A stretch of 64,000 nt of DNA from assembly GCF_030534335.1 (NCBI RefSeq), contig NZ_CP130565.1, positions 69,501 to 133,500 on the forward strand. Reading direction: 5' to 3'. The notes under the pieces are model-generated. The model was not told the DNA's origin and searched no databases. It saw only the letters and a list, made by a program, of their open reading frames with translations. The stretch comes from Marivirga harenae (lineage in GTDB: Bacteria > Bacteroidota > Bacteroidia > Cytophagales > Cyclobacteriaceae). Shown piece after piece: positions 7,909 to 16,851 of the stretch. The first letter of the stretch is position 1; each line of letters begins with the position of its first letter. The position numbers were made by a program, and so were the translations under genes.

Positions 7909-9399
7909 TCACAGTTTTCCTATCAATAGATCAACTGCTTTTTTCATGGCATTTAACTGCTGTGATTCTTCATAAATATGGGCAGGCGCTGCTCTTTCCT
8001 GACAATCATAAAGTGGACAAGTCTCACAAGTTTCATTCACGATCCGTACAGGAATCACAGGGTCGTTATGAAATTTCACTTTACGTTTCATTTGAGGACT
8101 GATCAATAAACCAATTGAAACACTACTATTTTGCCCAATATTCTTATTACTAGGCTTAGCCAGACTAATAATCAAATATTCATTATCGGAATCTACATAC
8201 TGGCTACGCTGCACCTTACATTGTACCGCATCTTGGTCCTCTCCCTCTAAATTCCGTAGCTCTTTCAATATTTCAATCGAAGCCCATCTTCTGCAGTAAT
8301 GTTGGTCTAGAGCAGTTCCGTGAGGATTATGCAATCCTGACAAATGCATTTCCTTCGTAAGTTTGAATATCGTTTCATCTGAAGTGCTAAATCGCAAAAA
8401 GAATAACTCTTTAATACCGAATACTTTAGGTAAAAGGTTTGTCATTCTGTGCATTAACATTTCAGGTGTGCACTGATAGGTTTCTAAAATATTCAAAAGC
8501 AATTCTGCTTTAAACTGTGGCTCCGATAGAAATTCTTTCAGATCTTCCACGATAGCTTTTTCTGGTAATGCCAGAGCGCAGGCAAAATAAGAAGCTTTAT
8601 AATTATTGAGCACCTCCTCAAATGAATTGACAGATACCCAGCTCGATGTATAAGGCCTCGGAGCTAATTTTAGAAACTGGTAGCCGAGCTCTTTCGACAT
8701 TGTAAAAAGCTGTTGCGATTCCGTCAATTTCGGATTCATGAGTAACTGAGGGGCTTCATTTGGAATGGTCATAGAGCGAAGTGGTTTAAGCTCTTGCTGA
8801 TTTTCTAGACCCTTTGGCAAAATCTGATAGTTATATTCTGATTTCAGAACCCCTTCGAATTGCTGATAGGTATAAGGATAGGAAATTTCACTAAAAACAT
8901 GATTACGGAAAGCTTCTACAGACTCTTCAATACCTTCAAAATAATTATCATGCATTTCCTGGAAAGAGCGCAGCATATTAAGATATAGATTCTCTACCCT
9001 AAGACCATAATTTCTACTAATTTCAATTAAGGTACTTAAGAATGCACCCAATTTAGCAGGAGCATTGCTTAGCAGATCTAATAAATGTGCTGGTTCAATA
9101 CCAAAAAGCTCTAAGGGTAGCTCTTTGAATAAATTGGACTGGAACAACTCCCCTAATGGCGCAAGCTTCTTAGAAAGTTGTAGGGATACTAAATCGTCAA
9201 AGCTGACTTCTAAAGCATCAGAAAGTAAATTAATTTTTTCAATCTTAGGATATTTCTTCCCTTTCTCAATCTCATTTAGATAAGAAGCTGACAATCCTGT
9301 CAGTTTTGATAATTGGGCAAAGGACAAGCCTTTTTCCAGACGCAGTTGCCTAACTTTTAAACCAAAAATTAATTTTACATTTTCTTGAGATATAGCCAT
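7909..9399 (-). CDS. XRE-family regulator with short-chain fatty acyl regulator architecture (RamB/ScfR-like)
   Basis: A 496-residue regulator: helix-turn-helix at about 12-64 (LRLEKGLSFAQLSKLTGLSA, YLNEIEKGKKYP), a long central helical region, and a C-terminal cysteine motif CETCPLYDC (C458, C461, C466). This is the layout of the RamB/ScfR group (XRE plus IrrE-like/DUF2083 regions), whose actinobacterial member RamB controls aceA and aceB. Here the gene is divergent from aceB-aceA, with a palindromic operator array in the 208-base gap, so control of the glyoxylate shunt in response to an acyl-CoA signal is a strong inference. AAAGGAG stands just before the ATG. The cysteines may bind metal or a cluster. 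Confidence 0.88.
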   Translation of the reverse strand: MAISQENVKLIFGLKVRQLRLEKGLSFAQLSKLTGLSASYLNEIEKGKKYPKIEKINLLSDALEVSFDDLVSLQLSKKLAPLGELFQSNLFKELPLELFGIEPAHLLDLLSNAPAKLGAFLSTLIEISRNYGLRVENLYLNMLRSFQEMHDNYFEGIEESVEAFRNHVFSEISYPYTYQQFEGVLKSEYNYQILPKGLENQQELKPLRSMTIPNEAPQLLMNPKLTESQQLFTMSKELGYQFLKLAPRPYTSSWVSVNSFEEVLNNYKASYFACALALPEKAIVEDLKEFLSEPQFKAELLLNILETYQCTPEMLMHRMTNLLPKVFGIKELFFLRFSTSDETIFKLTKEMHLSGLHNPHGTALDQHYCRRWASIEILKELRNLEGEDQDAVQCKVQRSQYVDSDNEYLIISLAKPSNKNIGQNSSVSIGLLISPQMKRKVKFHNDPVIPVRIVNETCETCPLYDCQERAAPAHIYEESQQLNAMKKAVDLLIGKL

Positions 9400-9504
9400 T
9401 TCTCCTTTGTTTTTTTATTAATCGATACTTCTCCTTAAAAGCGAAAAAACTATTTTCATTTTTTTTTCAATACCATAATTCCATCTGGTGCTTCCTAAGA
9501 GTAC

Positions 9505-9563
9505 TCGCTAATATAGCGAATAAAATCCAATAGCGAATATTCGCTTGCGATTTATTATTCGCT
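9505..9563. promoter_or_regulatory. Operator array of AGCGAAT palindromes between regulator and aceB
   Basis: Three sites share the half-site AGCGAAT/ATTCGCT: an inverted repeat TCGCTA-ATA-TAGCGA (9505-9519), a perfect 14-base palindrome AGCGAATATTCGCT (9532-9545), and an ATTCGCT half-site (9557-9563). A further AGCGAAA is at 9440-9446 near the regulator start. Sites overlap or lie between the promoter elements of aceB, which fits repression by the divergent XRE regulator. Confidence 0.75.
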
Positions 9564-9575
9564 TCTATACATTTG
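9544..9575 (+). promoter_or_regulatory. aceB promoter, Bacteroidota sigma type
   Basis: The -7 element TACATTTG (9568-9575) matches TAnnTTTG exactly. CTTG at 9544-9547, 20 bases upstream, fits the -33 element with one mismatch. The palindrome at 9532-9545 overlaps the -33 element. Confidence 0.7.
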
Positions 9576-9607
9576 AAATATCAAACACTTAAAAATCTGA
9601 TAATCAA

Positions 9608-11200
9608 ATGGAAACTACATCAGCAAAAGCAAAACAAACAAAAGAAGAAAATGAAGGCTTTAATTTATTGACAGATGAAGCTATTTCATTTTTAAATAAA
9701 CTCCATGAAAGGTTTAATGAAAAACGACTTGAACTACTAGGCAAAAGAGAGCAAGTGTATGATCAAATCCGACAAGGTAAAGAATTAGACTTTCCGAAAA
9801 CTACTGAGGATATACGCAATGATCCTGAATGGAAAATTGCACCCTTACCAAAAGACTTACAAAACCGAAAAGTAGAAATCACCGGACCGGTGGACAGGAA
9901 AATGATCATCAACGCTTTAAATTCCGGAGCAAAGGTCTTTATGGCTGATTTCGAAGATGCAACCAGTCCAAGCTGGAAAAACATAACTGAAGGACAGCAA
10001 AATTTGTATGATGCAATACGAAAGCAGATTGATTTTACTTCTGACCAAGGCAAAAGCTACAAGTTAAAAGCAAATCCTGCGGTATTAAAAGTGAGACCTA
10101 GAGGCTGGCATTTATCAGAAAAAAACTTTTTGGTAGATGGGGAACCCATTTCAGCTTCGCTTTTTGACTTCGGTTTATATTTCTTTCATAATGCTCATGA
10201 ACTGATCAGAAACGGAAGTGGACCCTACTTTTACTTGCCGAAATTAGAACACAGATTTGAAGCAAGATTATGGAATGAAGTTTTTGTATTTGCCCAAAAT
10301 GAACTGGGAATACCCGTTGGTACTATCAAAGCCACTGTGTTAGTAGAAACTATTACAGCTGCTTTTCAGATGGAGGAGATTATTTATGAGCTAAGAGATC
10401 ATATGGCAGGACTTAATGCTGGCAGATGGGATTACATCTTCAGCTTTATCAAGAAATTTAGAGATCGGCCAGACTACATTCTTCCTGATAGAAATGAAGT
10501 AACCATGCAAGTTCCTTTCATGAAAGCATATGCTAATCTTTTGGTAAAGACTTGCCATAAAAGAGGTGCTCATGCGATTGGTGGTATGTCTGCTTTCATC
10601 CCTACCAAAGATGAGGAGCAAAATCAGAAAATATTGGATAAAGTCAGAAATGATAAAACAGAGGAAGCTTTGGCAGGCTATGATGGAAGTTGGGTGGCAC
10701 ATCCAGCTCTAATACCTGCTGTTGAAGCAGTTTTCGACCAAATTATTGGAGATAAACCGCATCAAAAGCATAATAAAAGAGAAGAGTTTACTACCACTCC
10801 TTCCGCCTTAACCAGCCCCAATGTGATGTATGGAGAGGTTACTGAAAAAGGAGTTCGTATGAACATCAATGTGGCGCTTTTATACATTGAATCTTGGCTT
10901 CAAGGAATCGGGGCTGCTGCTATCTATAATTTGATGGAAGATGCCGCTACAGCGGAAATTAGCAGAGCACAGTTATGGCAATGGTATCATCACCAAATAT
11001 CCTTTAAAAATGGTAAGATCTTTAACCGAGCATTGTTTTGCATGCTCTTAGAGGAAGAAACTGAAAAAGTGAAGGATATGCTCGGTCAAAAACGGGTTGA
11101 AACAGGAAAAATAGCAATAGCGAGAGACATCCTAAAAAAACTGGTGAAAAGCGAAGAATTTGAGGATTTCCTAACGCTTAAAGCTTACCCTTATTTATAA
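9608..11200 (+). CDS. aceB: Malate synthase A
   Basis: Condenses glyoxylate with acetyl-CoA to malate, the second step of the glyoxylate shunt. At 530 residues it has the usual length of the A isoform. Recognisable segments are [26 protein letters not shown] (about 95-120), the [16 protein letters not shown] block and [13 protein letters not shown] around the metal and glyoxylate site, and the C-terminal [42 protein letters not shown] region. The first gene of a two-gene unit, 34 bases before isocitrate lyase, it should allow growth on acetate or fatty acids. Confidence 0.97.
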   Translation: METTSAKAKQTKEENEGFNLLTDEAISFLNKLHERFNEKRLELLGKREQVYDQIRQGKELDFPKTTEDIRNDPEWKIAPLPKDLQNRKVEITGPVDRKMIINALNSGAKVFMADFEDATSPSWKNITEGQQNLYDAIRKQIDFTSDQGKSYKLKANPAVLKVRPRGWHLSEKNFLVDGEPISASLFDFGLYFFHNAHELIRNGSGPYFYLPKLEHRFEARLWNEVFVFAQNELGIPVGTIKATVLVETITAAFQMEEIIYELRDHMAGLNAGRWDYIFSFIKKFRDRPDYILPDRNEVTMQVPFMKAYANLLVKTCHKRGAHAIGGMSAFIPTKDEEQNQKILDKVRNDKTEEALAGYDGSWVAHPALIPAVEAVFDQIIGDKPHQKHNKREEFTTTPSALTSPNVMYGEVTEKGVRMNINVALLYIESWLQGIGAAAIYNLMEDAATAEISRAQLWQWYHHQISFKNGKIFNRALFCMLLEEETEKVKDMLGQKRVETGKIAIARDILKKLVKSEEFEDFLTLKAYPYL

Positions 11201-11234
11201 AATCAATTTTAAAACTACTATAAATCATAACGAG

Positions 11235-12509
11235 ATGACTAATCAAGAAAAAGTAAATCAATTAATATCCGATTGGACCACCAACCCAAGATGGAAGGAT
11301 GTAGAACGAACTTACACGGCTGAAGAAGTGGTAAAACTTGCAGGGACTGTAAAAATCGATCACAGTTTAGCCAGATTAGGCGCTGAAAGATTGTGGGACT
11401 TATTAAAGAAAGAAGATTTCGTAGCAGGATTGGGCGCCTTAACTGGTAATCAAGCAGTGCAGGAAGTTCAAGCCGGTTTAAAAGCGATTTACTTAAGCGG
11501 ATGGCAAGTAGCGGCTGATGCGAACTTGGCCGGACAGATGTATCCTGACCAAAGTTTATATCCAGCCGACAGTGTTCCGAATGTGGTAAAACGAATTAAT
11601 AATGCTTTGCTGAGGGCAGATCAAATTCAATCCGTAAGTGGCGATGGTGATATTCACTGGATGGCTCCAATTGTAGCTGATGCGGAAGCTGGATTTGGTG
11701 GCAACTTGAATGCCTTCGAACTTATGAAAGGGATGATAGAAGCTGGTGCTGCTGGTGTGCATTTCGAAGATCAACTATCCTCAGCCAAAAAATGTGGCCA
11801 CCTAGGCGGAAAAGTATTAGTCCCTACACAAGAAGCTATCAATAAGTTAATATCTGCAAGACTAGCAACAGATGTGATGGGAGTTCCTACCCTGATCATT
11901 GCCAGAACTGATGCAGATGCTGCTAATTTATTGACGTCAGATGTTGATGAAAGAGATCGTAAATTTCTTGATGGAACAAGATCTTCCGAAGGATTCTTTG
12001 GCGTAAAAAACGGCTTGGAACAAGCGATTAACCGTGGTCTTGCTTATGCTCCATATGCTGATCTAGTGTGGTGTGAAACTTCTCATCCTGACTTAGGAGA
12101 GGCTAGGGAATTTGCTCAGGCCATCAAGGAAAAATATCCAAACAAAATGCTGGCTTACAATTGCTCTCCATCTTTCAATTGGGCAGCAAAGCTGACTGAA
12201 AATGAGATGTTAGAATACCGAGAAAAACTAGCTGAAATGGGATACAAATTCCAGTTCATAACGCTAGCTGGCTTCCATGCATTGAATACTGCTATGTTCG
12301 AATTAGCAACTGCTTATAAAAACAAAGGCATGGCTGGGTATTCTGAATTGCAACAAAGAGAATTTGCTCTACAGAAGCAAGGTTTTAAAGCGGTTAAACA
12401 CCAGGCATTTGTAGGAACAGGTTATTTTGACGCAGTGCAAAATGCAGTCATGCAAGGTAAATCTTCTACCACAGCTTTAAAAGGCTCAACTGAAGAAGCC
12501 CAATTTTAA
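11235..12509 (+). CDS. aceA: Isocitrate lyase
   Basis: Splits isocitrate to glyoxylate and succinate. The 424-residue sequence holds the catalytic loop [18 protein letters not shown] (about 188-205), the metal-binding DAEAGFGG and VHFEDQ segments, and the closing-lid region [10 protein letters not shown]. Length and motifs match the short bacterial type. It follows aceB closely and ends before a strong terminator, so both shunt enzymes should come from the promoter at 9544-9575. Confidence 0.97.
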   Translation: MTNQEKVNQLISDWTTNPRWKDVERTYTAEEVVKLAGTVKIDHSLARLGAERLWDLLKKEDFVAGLGALTGNQAVQEVQAGLKAIYLSGWQVAADANLAGQMYPDQSLYPADSVPNVVKRINNALLRADQIQSVSGDGDIHWMAPIVADAEAGFGGNLNAFELMKGMIEAGAAGVHFEDQLSSAKKCGHLGGKVLVPTQEAINKLISARLATDVMGVPTLIIARTDADAANLLTSDVDERDRKFLDGTRSSEGFFGVKNGLEQAINRGLAYAPYADLVWCETSHPDLGEAREFAQAIKEKYPNKMLAYNCSPSFNWAAKLTENEMLEYREKLAEMGYKFQFITLAGFHALNTAMFELATAYKNKGMAGYSELQQREFALQKQGFKAVKHQAFVGTGYFDAVQNAVMQGKSSTTALKGSTEEAQF

Positions 12510-12556
12510 ATAAAATACCGTTTCCGTAGTTTACACCGAGAGGTGTTTCATGTTTC

Positions 12557-12588
12557 AAAAGGCTTCCGGAAGGAAGTCTTTTGTATTT
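12557..12588 (+). terminator. Terminator after aceA
   Basis: AAAGGCTTCC (12558-12567) and GGAAGTCTTT (12572-12581) form a stem with one G-T pair around GGAA, followed by a T-rich tail. It stands between convergent genes and may serve both. Confidence 0.8.
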
Positions 12589-13932
12589 TTAAAAATTGTA
12601 ATTCACAATCGCATTGATCAAGAACAGATTTACTTTGTTGAGAATGAATACAGGATTATCAGGAAAATCTCCCGTCCCATATTTGTAAGTAATCAACAGT
12701 TCAGGTTTTAAACCTTTCCATTTTACATTTTCATAGAATAAATCCAAATTGATATGCATATAATTCGGAATGGCATACTTATTCAACTCGGGTTCTGTCA
12801 CTGATGGTCTCCATTGATGACCAATACTGAAAATCGATTTTAGCTTTTGATCAGAAAATTTGAAATTCTGGTGGTAGTACATCACAGCCGCATGATTATT
12901 TCCAAATCCTTCACTTCTTTCTCTCTTCTGAAAACTGAATAAAAACTCCCTGCCCCACTCCCGAGGAAATAAAAATCTGCCTTGAGCCGTAATGTGATCA
13001 TATCCTAAACTGATTTTTCCATTTGGTAGAGAATGAGATAGCTGAGCGCCAAAAATTTGAGCCGTTTCATTTTGCACATATTGGAAAGCAGGATCTGGAT
13101 TTCCGCCCTCTCCTATCCTATTTTGTAGCAACCATTCTACCGAAAATGCTAAGCCGGAGTTTTTAAAATTGTAGGTGGGTTTTACATACAAAACATTGAA
13201 AATATTATCCACATAATAATCCCACAGCTCAACTTTAAAATCACCAGTAATTTGATAATCAAGATTAGTTAATGCCACATAATCTGATGTTGTATTTTCT
13301 CTGTATTCGCTTCCTTGACCATTGATATCTCTCCCTACAGGATAAATCCCCAATGTTTGACCAATATTTTCAAATCCATTGTAACTTCTTGGAGCAATTC
13401 TGTTGATTGCACCTAATTGAAACCTTAGCTTCTCTTTCTTTTCGTATTTATAAAATGCCCCCTCAAAAAGTGTTGGAATCATTCTACCATCCTGACCATT
13501 CATAAAAGGCGAAAAGAAAGTCTGCCGACCCATCTTAAGCTGATGATTTTCATTCTTATATTGCACATACAATTCACCGGGATAAGCTATGAATCTTTGA
13601 GATAAATCCTGGACATTAAAGTTTCCTGCTACATATCGGCTACTCCTCCCAGTTGTTGGGTCAGTGGTTTGGACATTTCCAACCCCAGTATTCCAGCTAC
13701 TGTATACTGCTCCTCCAACTTGCCAATGCTTATTGAAATCATAGGTATATTTAAATTTTAAGCCCGTGGCTACCGCATACCAATCCTGCAATTCTCCTTC
13801 ATTGAAAGAATGCATATAGTAATTTCGCCAATGACCGCTTATATTCCCTCTTTTGCTTTCAGTCTCATCTTCTTGAGCTAAAACTAGAAAAGTGGATAAA
13901 AAGTAGAACAAAAATATAGAAGTAAACTTCAT
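12589..13932 (-). CDS. OprD-like outer-membrane porin of the thiosulfate unit
   Basis: A 447-residue protein with a signal peptide ending LVLAQ (about 1-20) and repeated amphipathic strands, ending in INAIVNYNF with the terminal aromatic residue needed for barrel assembly. The segment HQLKMGRQTFFSPFMNGQDGRM resembles the OprD/alginate-type porin family in Bacteroidota. It starts one base after the tsdA stop codon, so translational coupling is likely. By context it may admit thiosulfate or release tetrathionate across the outer membrane. The substrate is inferred only from the operon. Confidence 0.8.
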   Translation of the reverse strand: MKFTSIFLFYFLSTFLVLAQEDETESKRGNISGHWRNYYMHSFNEGELQDWYAVATGLKFKYTYDFNKHWQVGGAVYSSWNTGVGNVQTTDPTTGRSSRYVAGNFNVQDLSQRFIAYPGELYVQYKNENHQLKMGRQTFFSPFMNGQDGRMIPTLFEGAFYKYEKKEKLRFQLGAINRIAPRSYNGFENIGQTLGIYPVGRDINGQGSEYRENTTSDYVALTNLDYQITGDFKVELWDYYVDNIFNVLYVKPTYNFKNSGLAFSVEWLLQNRIGEGGNPDPAFQYVQNETAQIFGAQLSHSLPNGKISLGYDHITAQGRFLFPREWGREFLFSFQKRERSEGFGNNHAAVMYYHQNFKFSDQKLKSIFSIGHQWRPSVTEPELNKYAIPNYMHINLDLFYENVKWKGLKPELLITYKYGTGDFPDNPVFILNKVNLFLINAIVNYNF

Positions 13933-14967
13933 TTATTTAGTTTTCTTGATTTGATAGACACTATCATAATATTGAATAATAGGCTGAAAAGGACCAAATT
14001 GATGTTGTTCAGCTGGGAATGGATCATCCCAAGGACCGTAAGCAGTGGATACTGGCTTCAATTTTAGATCCGGAAAATCCTCTTCTGTTTTAGGTTTCTT
14101 GGGTCTACTGAAGCTATTAATGTAAGCAGCAACATGATAGGCTTGCTCATCTGTCAGTTTCGGGTTTTCTTTTGTTGCAATTAAATGCGGCATATTAGCT
14201 TTAATAAATTGCGCAGCCGTTAACACTCTATGCATACCAGCTCCGTGATTAAAAGAATCATCACCCCATAATGGCGGATACTGATAACCTTTTCTTTCAT
14301 CGGCTAATTTAGTCCCTTGTCCATTCTCACCATGGCAAACTTGACATTCATTAATGTAAACCTGTTTTCCAAAAATAGTATCTGCTTTGACGGCAGGTAT
14401 TTTTATGCTTACAAATCCTTTATACCAATCCACTGTATCTTCAGGAACACCCACACTCAACCATTCCATATAAGCAACCAAAGCTTCCATTTGCTCTGAA
14501 TCGTCCGGTAAAGACTTCCCGTCCATACTGCGCTCCATACACCCATTAATCCTTTCCTCAATACTGCCAATTTTATTTTCCCTACCTCTGAACTGCGGAA
14601 AACGATTAGTTACTCCCACCCATGAACCAGCACCTGGCTTAGTTCCTGCCTCCAGATGGCAGTTCTGACAAGTCAGATTATTTCCAGCATATAGTCTTTT
14701 ATCTTTATCAATGACCTGAGGCCCCATCCACTTAGGGGATTCGGTTGCCAATAGATATCCAAATTTAACTTTCTTGCCTTTTTTTCCATCAGGCAAATCA
14801 GTCTCAATATTCGGTATGCTCCATTCCTTTTGCTCATTTGATAAAGTGGATCCCAACCAGTTAGGAACATCGTCCAAGACTAACACCCCTAAAAAAAGAA
14901 GAAAAACGATAGCCACTATACCGGTCAGTGCCGCGGTGGTAATCCTCAATAATCTTAAAAAGTCCAT
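13933..14967 (-). CDS. tsdA: Thiosulfate dehydrogenase-type di-haem cytochrome (TsdA)
   Basis: A 344-residue membrane-anchored cytochrome with an N-terminal helix (about 8-31). Haem sites are C100-H104 (CQNCH, with LEAGT after it) and C208-H212 (CQVCH). The segment ERINGCMERSMDGK places Cys143 exactly where TsdA enzymes carry the cysteine axial ligand of haem 1, followed by EALVAYMEWLS. TsdA joins two thiosulfates to tetrathionate, or reverses this, in the periplasm. Neighbours are two YeeE/YedE half transporters upstream and a porin downstream. Direction and electron acceptor are not visible. Confidence 0.88.
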   Translation of the reverse strand: MDFLRLLRITTAALTGIVAIVFLLFLGVLVLDDVPNWLGSTLSNEQKEWSIPNIETDLPDGKKGKKVKFGYLLATESPKWMGPQVIDKDKRLYAGNNLTCQNCHLEAGTKPGAGSWVGVTNRFPQFRGRENKIGSIEERINGCMERSMDGKSLPDDSEQMEALVAYMEWLSVGVPEDTVDWYKGFVSIKIPAVKADTIFGKQVYINECQVCHGENGQGTKLADERKGYQYPPLWGDDSFNHGAGMHRVLTAAQFIKANMPHLIATKENPKLTDEQAYHVAAYINSFSRPKKPKTEEDFPDLKLKPVSTAYGPWDDPFPAEQHQFGPFQPIIQYYDSVYQIKKTK

Positions 14968-15012
14968 TTTTTTGTATTAGGTATCAAAATATGGGTGCAA
15001 AAGAATGCATTT

Positions 15013-15426
15013 TTAATGAGGCAATTTATGTCTTATTTTACCATAAACATAAGTTCCCAAAACAGCTGAAGCAATCACCACTAAGATTACGCCTACCCCA
15101 TTTCCTAAAAGAATAAACATGGGACCTGGGCACGCTCCTGTTAGAGCCCATCCTAATCCAAATATCGAACCCCCAATTAAATATCTAGCCCAGCTAAATT
15201 GCTTTGGAGCTACAATAATTCTATCTCCATCAATTGACTTCAACTTCTTTCTCTTAATGATCTGAATGACTATAATTCCCAAAATTACAGCCGATCCAAT
15301 AACACCATACATATGGAATGATTGGAACTTAAACATTTCATAAATCCTAAACCAAGAAATAACTTCCGCCTTTGCCAGCGTAATTCCAAATATGGTTCCT
15401 ATAAATAAATATCTAAAAAATTTCAT
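15013..15426 (-). CDS. YeeE/YedE-related half transporter (DUF6691)
   Basis: A 137-residue inner-membrane protein with about four helices. GSIFGLGWALTGACPGPMFILLGNG carries the GxCPGP motif with a conserved Cys typical of the second half of YeeE/YedE sulfur transporters. Its partner half is encoded just upstream (27 bases). In Bacteroidota and many Proteobacteria the two halves are separate genes that together move thiosulfate or related sulfur compounds. Confidence 0.88.
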   Translation of the reverse strand: MKFFRYLFIGTIFGITLAKAEVISWFRIYEMFKFQSFHMYGVIGSAVILGIIVIQIIKRKKLKSIDGDRIIVAPKQFSWARYLIGGSIFGLGWALTGACPGPMFILLGNGVGVILVVIASAVLGTYVYGKIRHKLPH

Positions 15427-15453
15427 TTTATCCTGTTTGATTTTTTGAATTAA

Positions 15454-16029
15454 TTAAAGTACAAGCAAATAGGGTAGTATAAAGTAAGTCATGATGAGAC
15501 CTCCAATGAAGAATCCAACCACAGCCAACAATGAGGCGGGTTGTAAATCGCTTAACCCCGATATAGCATGCCCGGAAGTACAGCCACCCGCATAACGAGT
15601 ACCAAATCCAACTAAAAACCCACCAATTACTATAAATATGATTCCTTTTACAGTTAGTAATGATTCCCAATTAAAAATCTCTACAGGTACTACATTCTTG
15701 CCAGGATTCTCAATGCCAAAGGCTTGTAGCTCAGCAATAGTAGTTTCAGAAATATGTGCGGCTTGATCATTTCCCAAATACAAATAGGATATCAATCCAC
15801 CTAAAACCAATCCTGCAGCAAACACCAGATTCCACATTTGATCTCTCCAATTAAAATCGAAAAAGTCACAGGACTTTCCAGCTCCTAAAATGGAACACAT
15901 GGTCCTGAGATTTGCTGAAAGGCCAAAAGATTTTCCAAAGAAAAGCATGGAAAACATTACCACTGCAATCAAAGGACCGGCAACATACCATGGCCACGGT
16001 TGGCTTATCCACTCTAATAATTGACTCAT
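15454..16029 (-). CDS. YeeE/YedE family transporter, first half
   Basis: A 191-residue membrane protein with about five helices. GFGTRYAGGCTSGHAISGLSDL (about 143-164) is the signature of the YeeE/YedE (TsuA/SoxT-like) family, its Cys being part of the sulfur-relay path through the membrane. First gene of the leftward thiosulfate unit; candidate CRP/FNR-like sites lie 108-145 bases upstream. Likely role: thiosulfate uptake feeding either oxidation by TsdA or sulfur assimilation. Confidence 0.9.
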   Translation of the reverse strand: MSQLLEWISQPWPWYVAGPLIAVVMFSMLFFGKSFGLSANLRTMCSILGAGKSCDFFDFNWRDQMWNLVFAAGLVLGGLISYLYLGNDQAAHISETTIAELQAFGIENPGKNVVPVEIFNWESLLTVKGIIFIVIGGFLVGFGTRYAGGCTSGHAISGLSDLQPASLLAVVGFFIGGLIMTYFILPYLLVL

Positions 16030-16136
16030 ATAATATTCTAGTTAAAATTTATTTTTGTACAACAACCTTTAAACTATTTGCACAATGATTTGTCCAAATC
16101 TTAAAAACAAAATTAATGTAGCAACATTCATCGAGG

Positions 16137-16174
16137 CGTAACAAAAGTTACGAATTAGATGATATATGTCATCT
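16137..16174. promoter_or_regulatory. Two palindromes upstream of the thiosulfate operon
   Basis: CGTAAC-AAAA-GTTACG (16137-16152) and AGATGA-TATATG-TCATCT (16157-16174). The second contains TGA-N6-TCA, the core spacing of CRP/FNR-family sites. They lie between divergent genes, so either could be the target. Regulator not identified. Confidence 0.45.
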
Positions 16175-16249
16175 CTATTACAAATTGGCAGTTGTATTAA
16201 CATCTGAATCCATAATTTTTTAACTTGCCAATTAACCAGAATAAATAAA

Positions 16250-16822
16250 GTGGAGAAAATTATTACTGAAGAAAATTTTAAAGCTATCAACTTTTCGGAA
16301 TCCTCAATTGAATATAATGAGTTTGAGCATTGTACTTTTATCAATTGTAACTTTCAGAACTGTGATTTATCGAATCTTAAATTTATTGATTGCGACTTTG
16401 AGGATTGTAACTTAAGTTCAGCAAAAACAAAAAACACGTCATTTCAGACTGTTAATTTCAAAGGTTGCAAAATACTTGGCGTCCATTTTGATGAATGTAA
16501 TGCCTTTGGTCTAACAGTAAATTTTGATTCTTGCCAGCTCAATCATTCAATTTTCTACCAGCTTCAACTAATGAAATCAAAATTTATACACTCTAAACTT
16601 ATTGAAGTTGATTTTAGTGATAGTGATCTTAGAGAAGTCAGCTTTCAAAACTCAGATTTATCAGGTGCTGTATTTGAAAACTGCGATTTACAAAAATCTG
16701 ATTTTAGAAATACATTAAACTATAGTATTAATCCAGAAATTAATAAACTAAAGAATGCCAAATTCTCCAATGATGGAATCGGTGGACTATTGGATAAATA
16801 TCAGATAAAAATAGAATACTAG
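16250..16822 (+). CDS. Pentapeptide-repeat protein
   Basis: A 190-residue protein built almost wholly of pentapeptide repeats (CTFINCNFQNCDLSNLKFID and so on), with Phe or Leu at the central position and Cys, Asp or Asn beside it, giving a right-handed quadrilateral beta-helix. Some bacterial members (Qnr, MfpA) mimic DNA and shield gyrase, but most have no known role. GTG at 16250 is the start. The run ends in SGAVFENCDLQKSDF before a short non-repeat tail. Cys content is high for a cytosolic protein. Divergent from the thiosulfate unit. Confidence 0.9.
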   Translation: MEKIITEENFKAINFSESSIEYNEFEHCTFINCNFQNCDLSNLKFIDCDFEDCNLSSAKTKNTSFQTVNFKGCKILGVHFDECNAFGLTVNFDSCQLNHSIFYQLQLMKSKFIHSKLIEVDFSDSDLREVSFQNSDLSGAVFENCDLQKSDFRNTLNYSINPEINKLKNAKFSNDGIGGLLDKYQIKIEY

Positions 16823-16851
16823 AGCATATTCTACTTGGAATATGTAAGTTC

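Noticed and set aside
16029-16250. Classical promoter for the thiosulfate operon
   Set aside because: Only weak -7 matches (TAAATTTT, TAGTTTAA) with poor spacing to a -33 box, so no promoter was listed.
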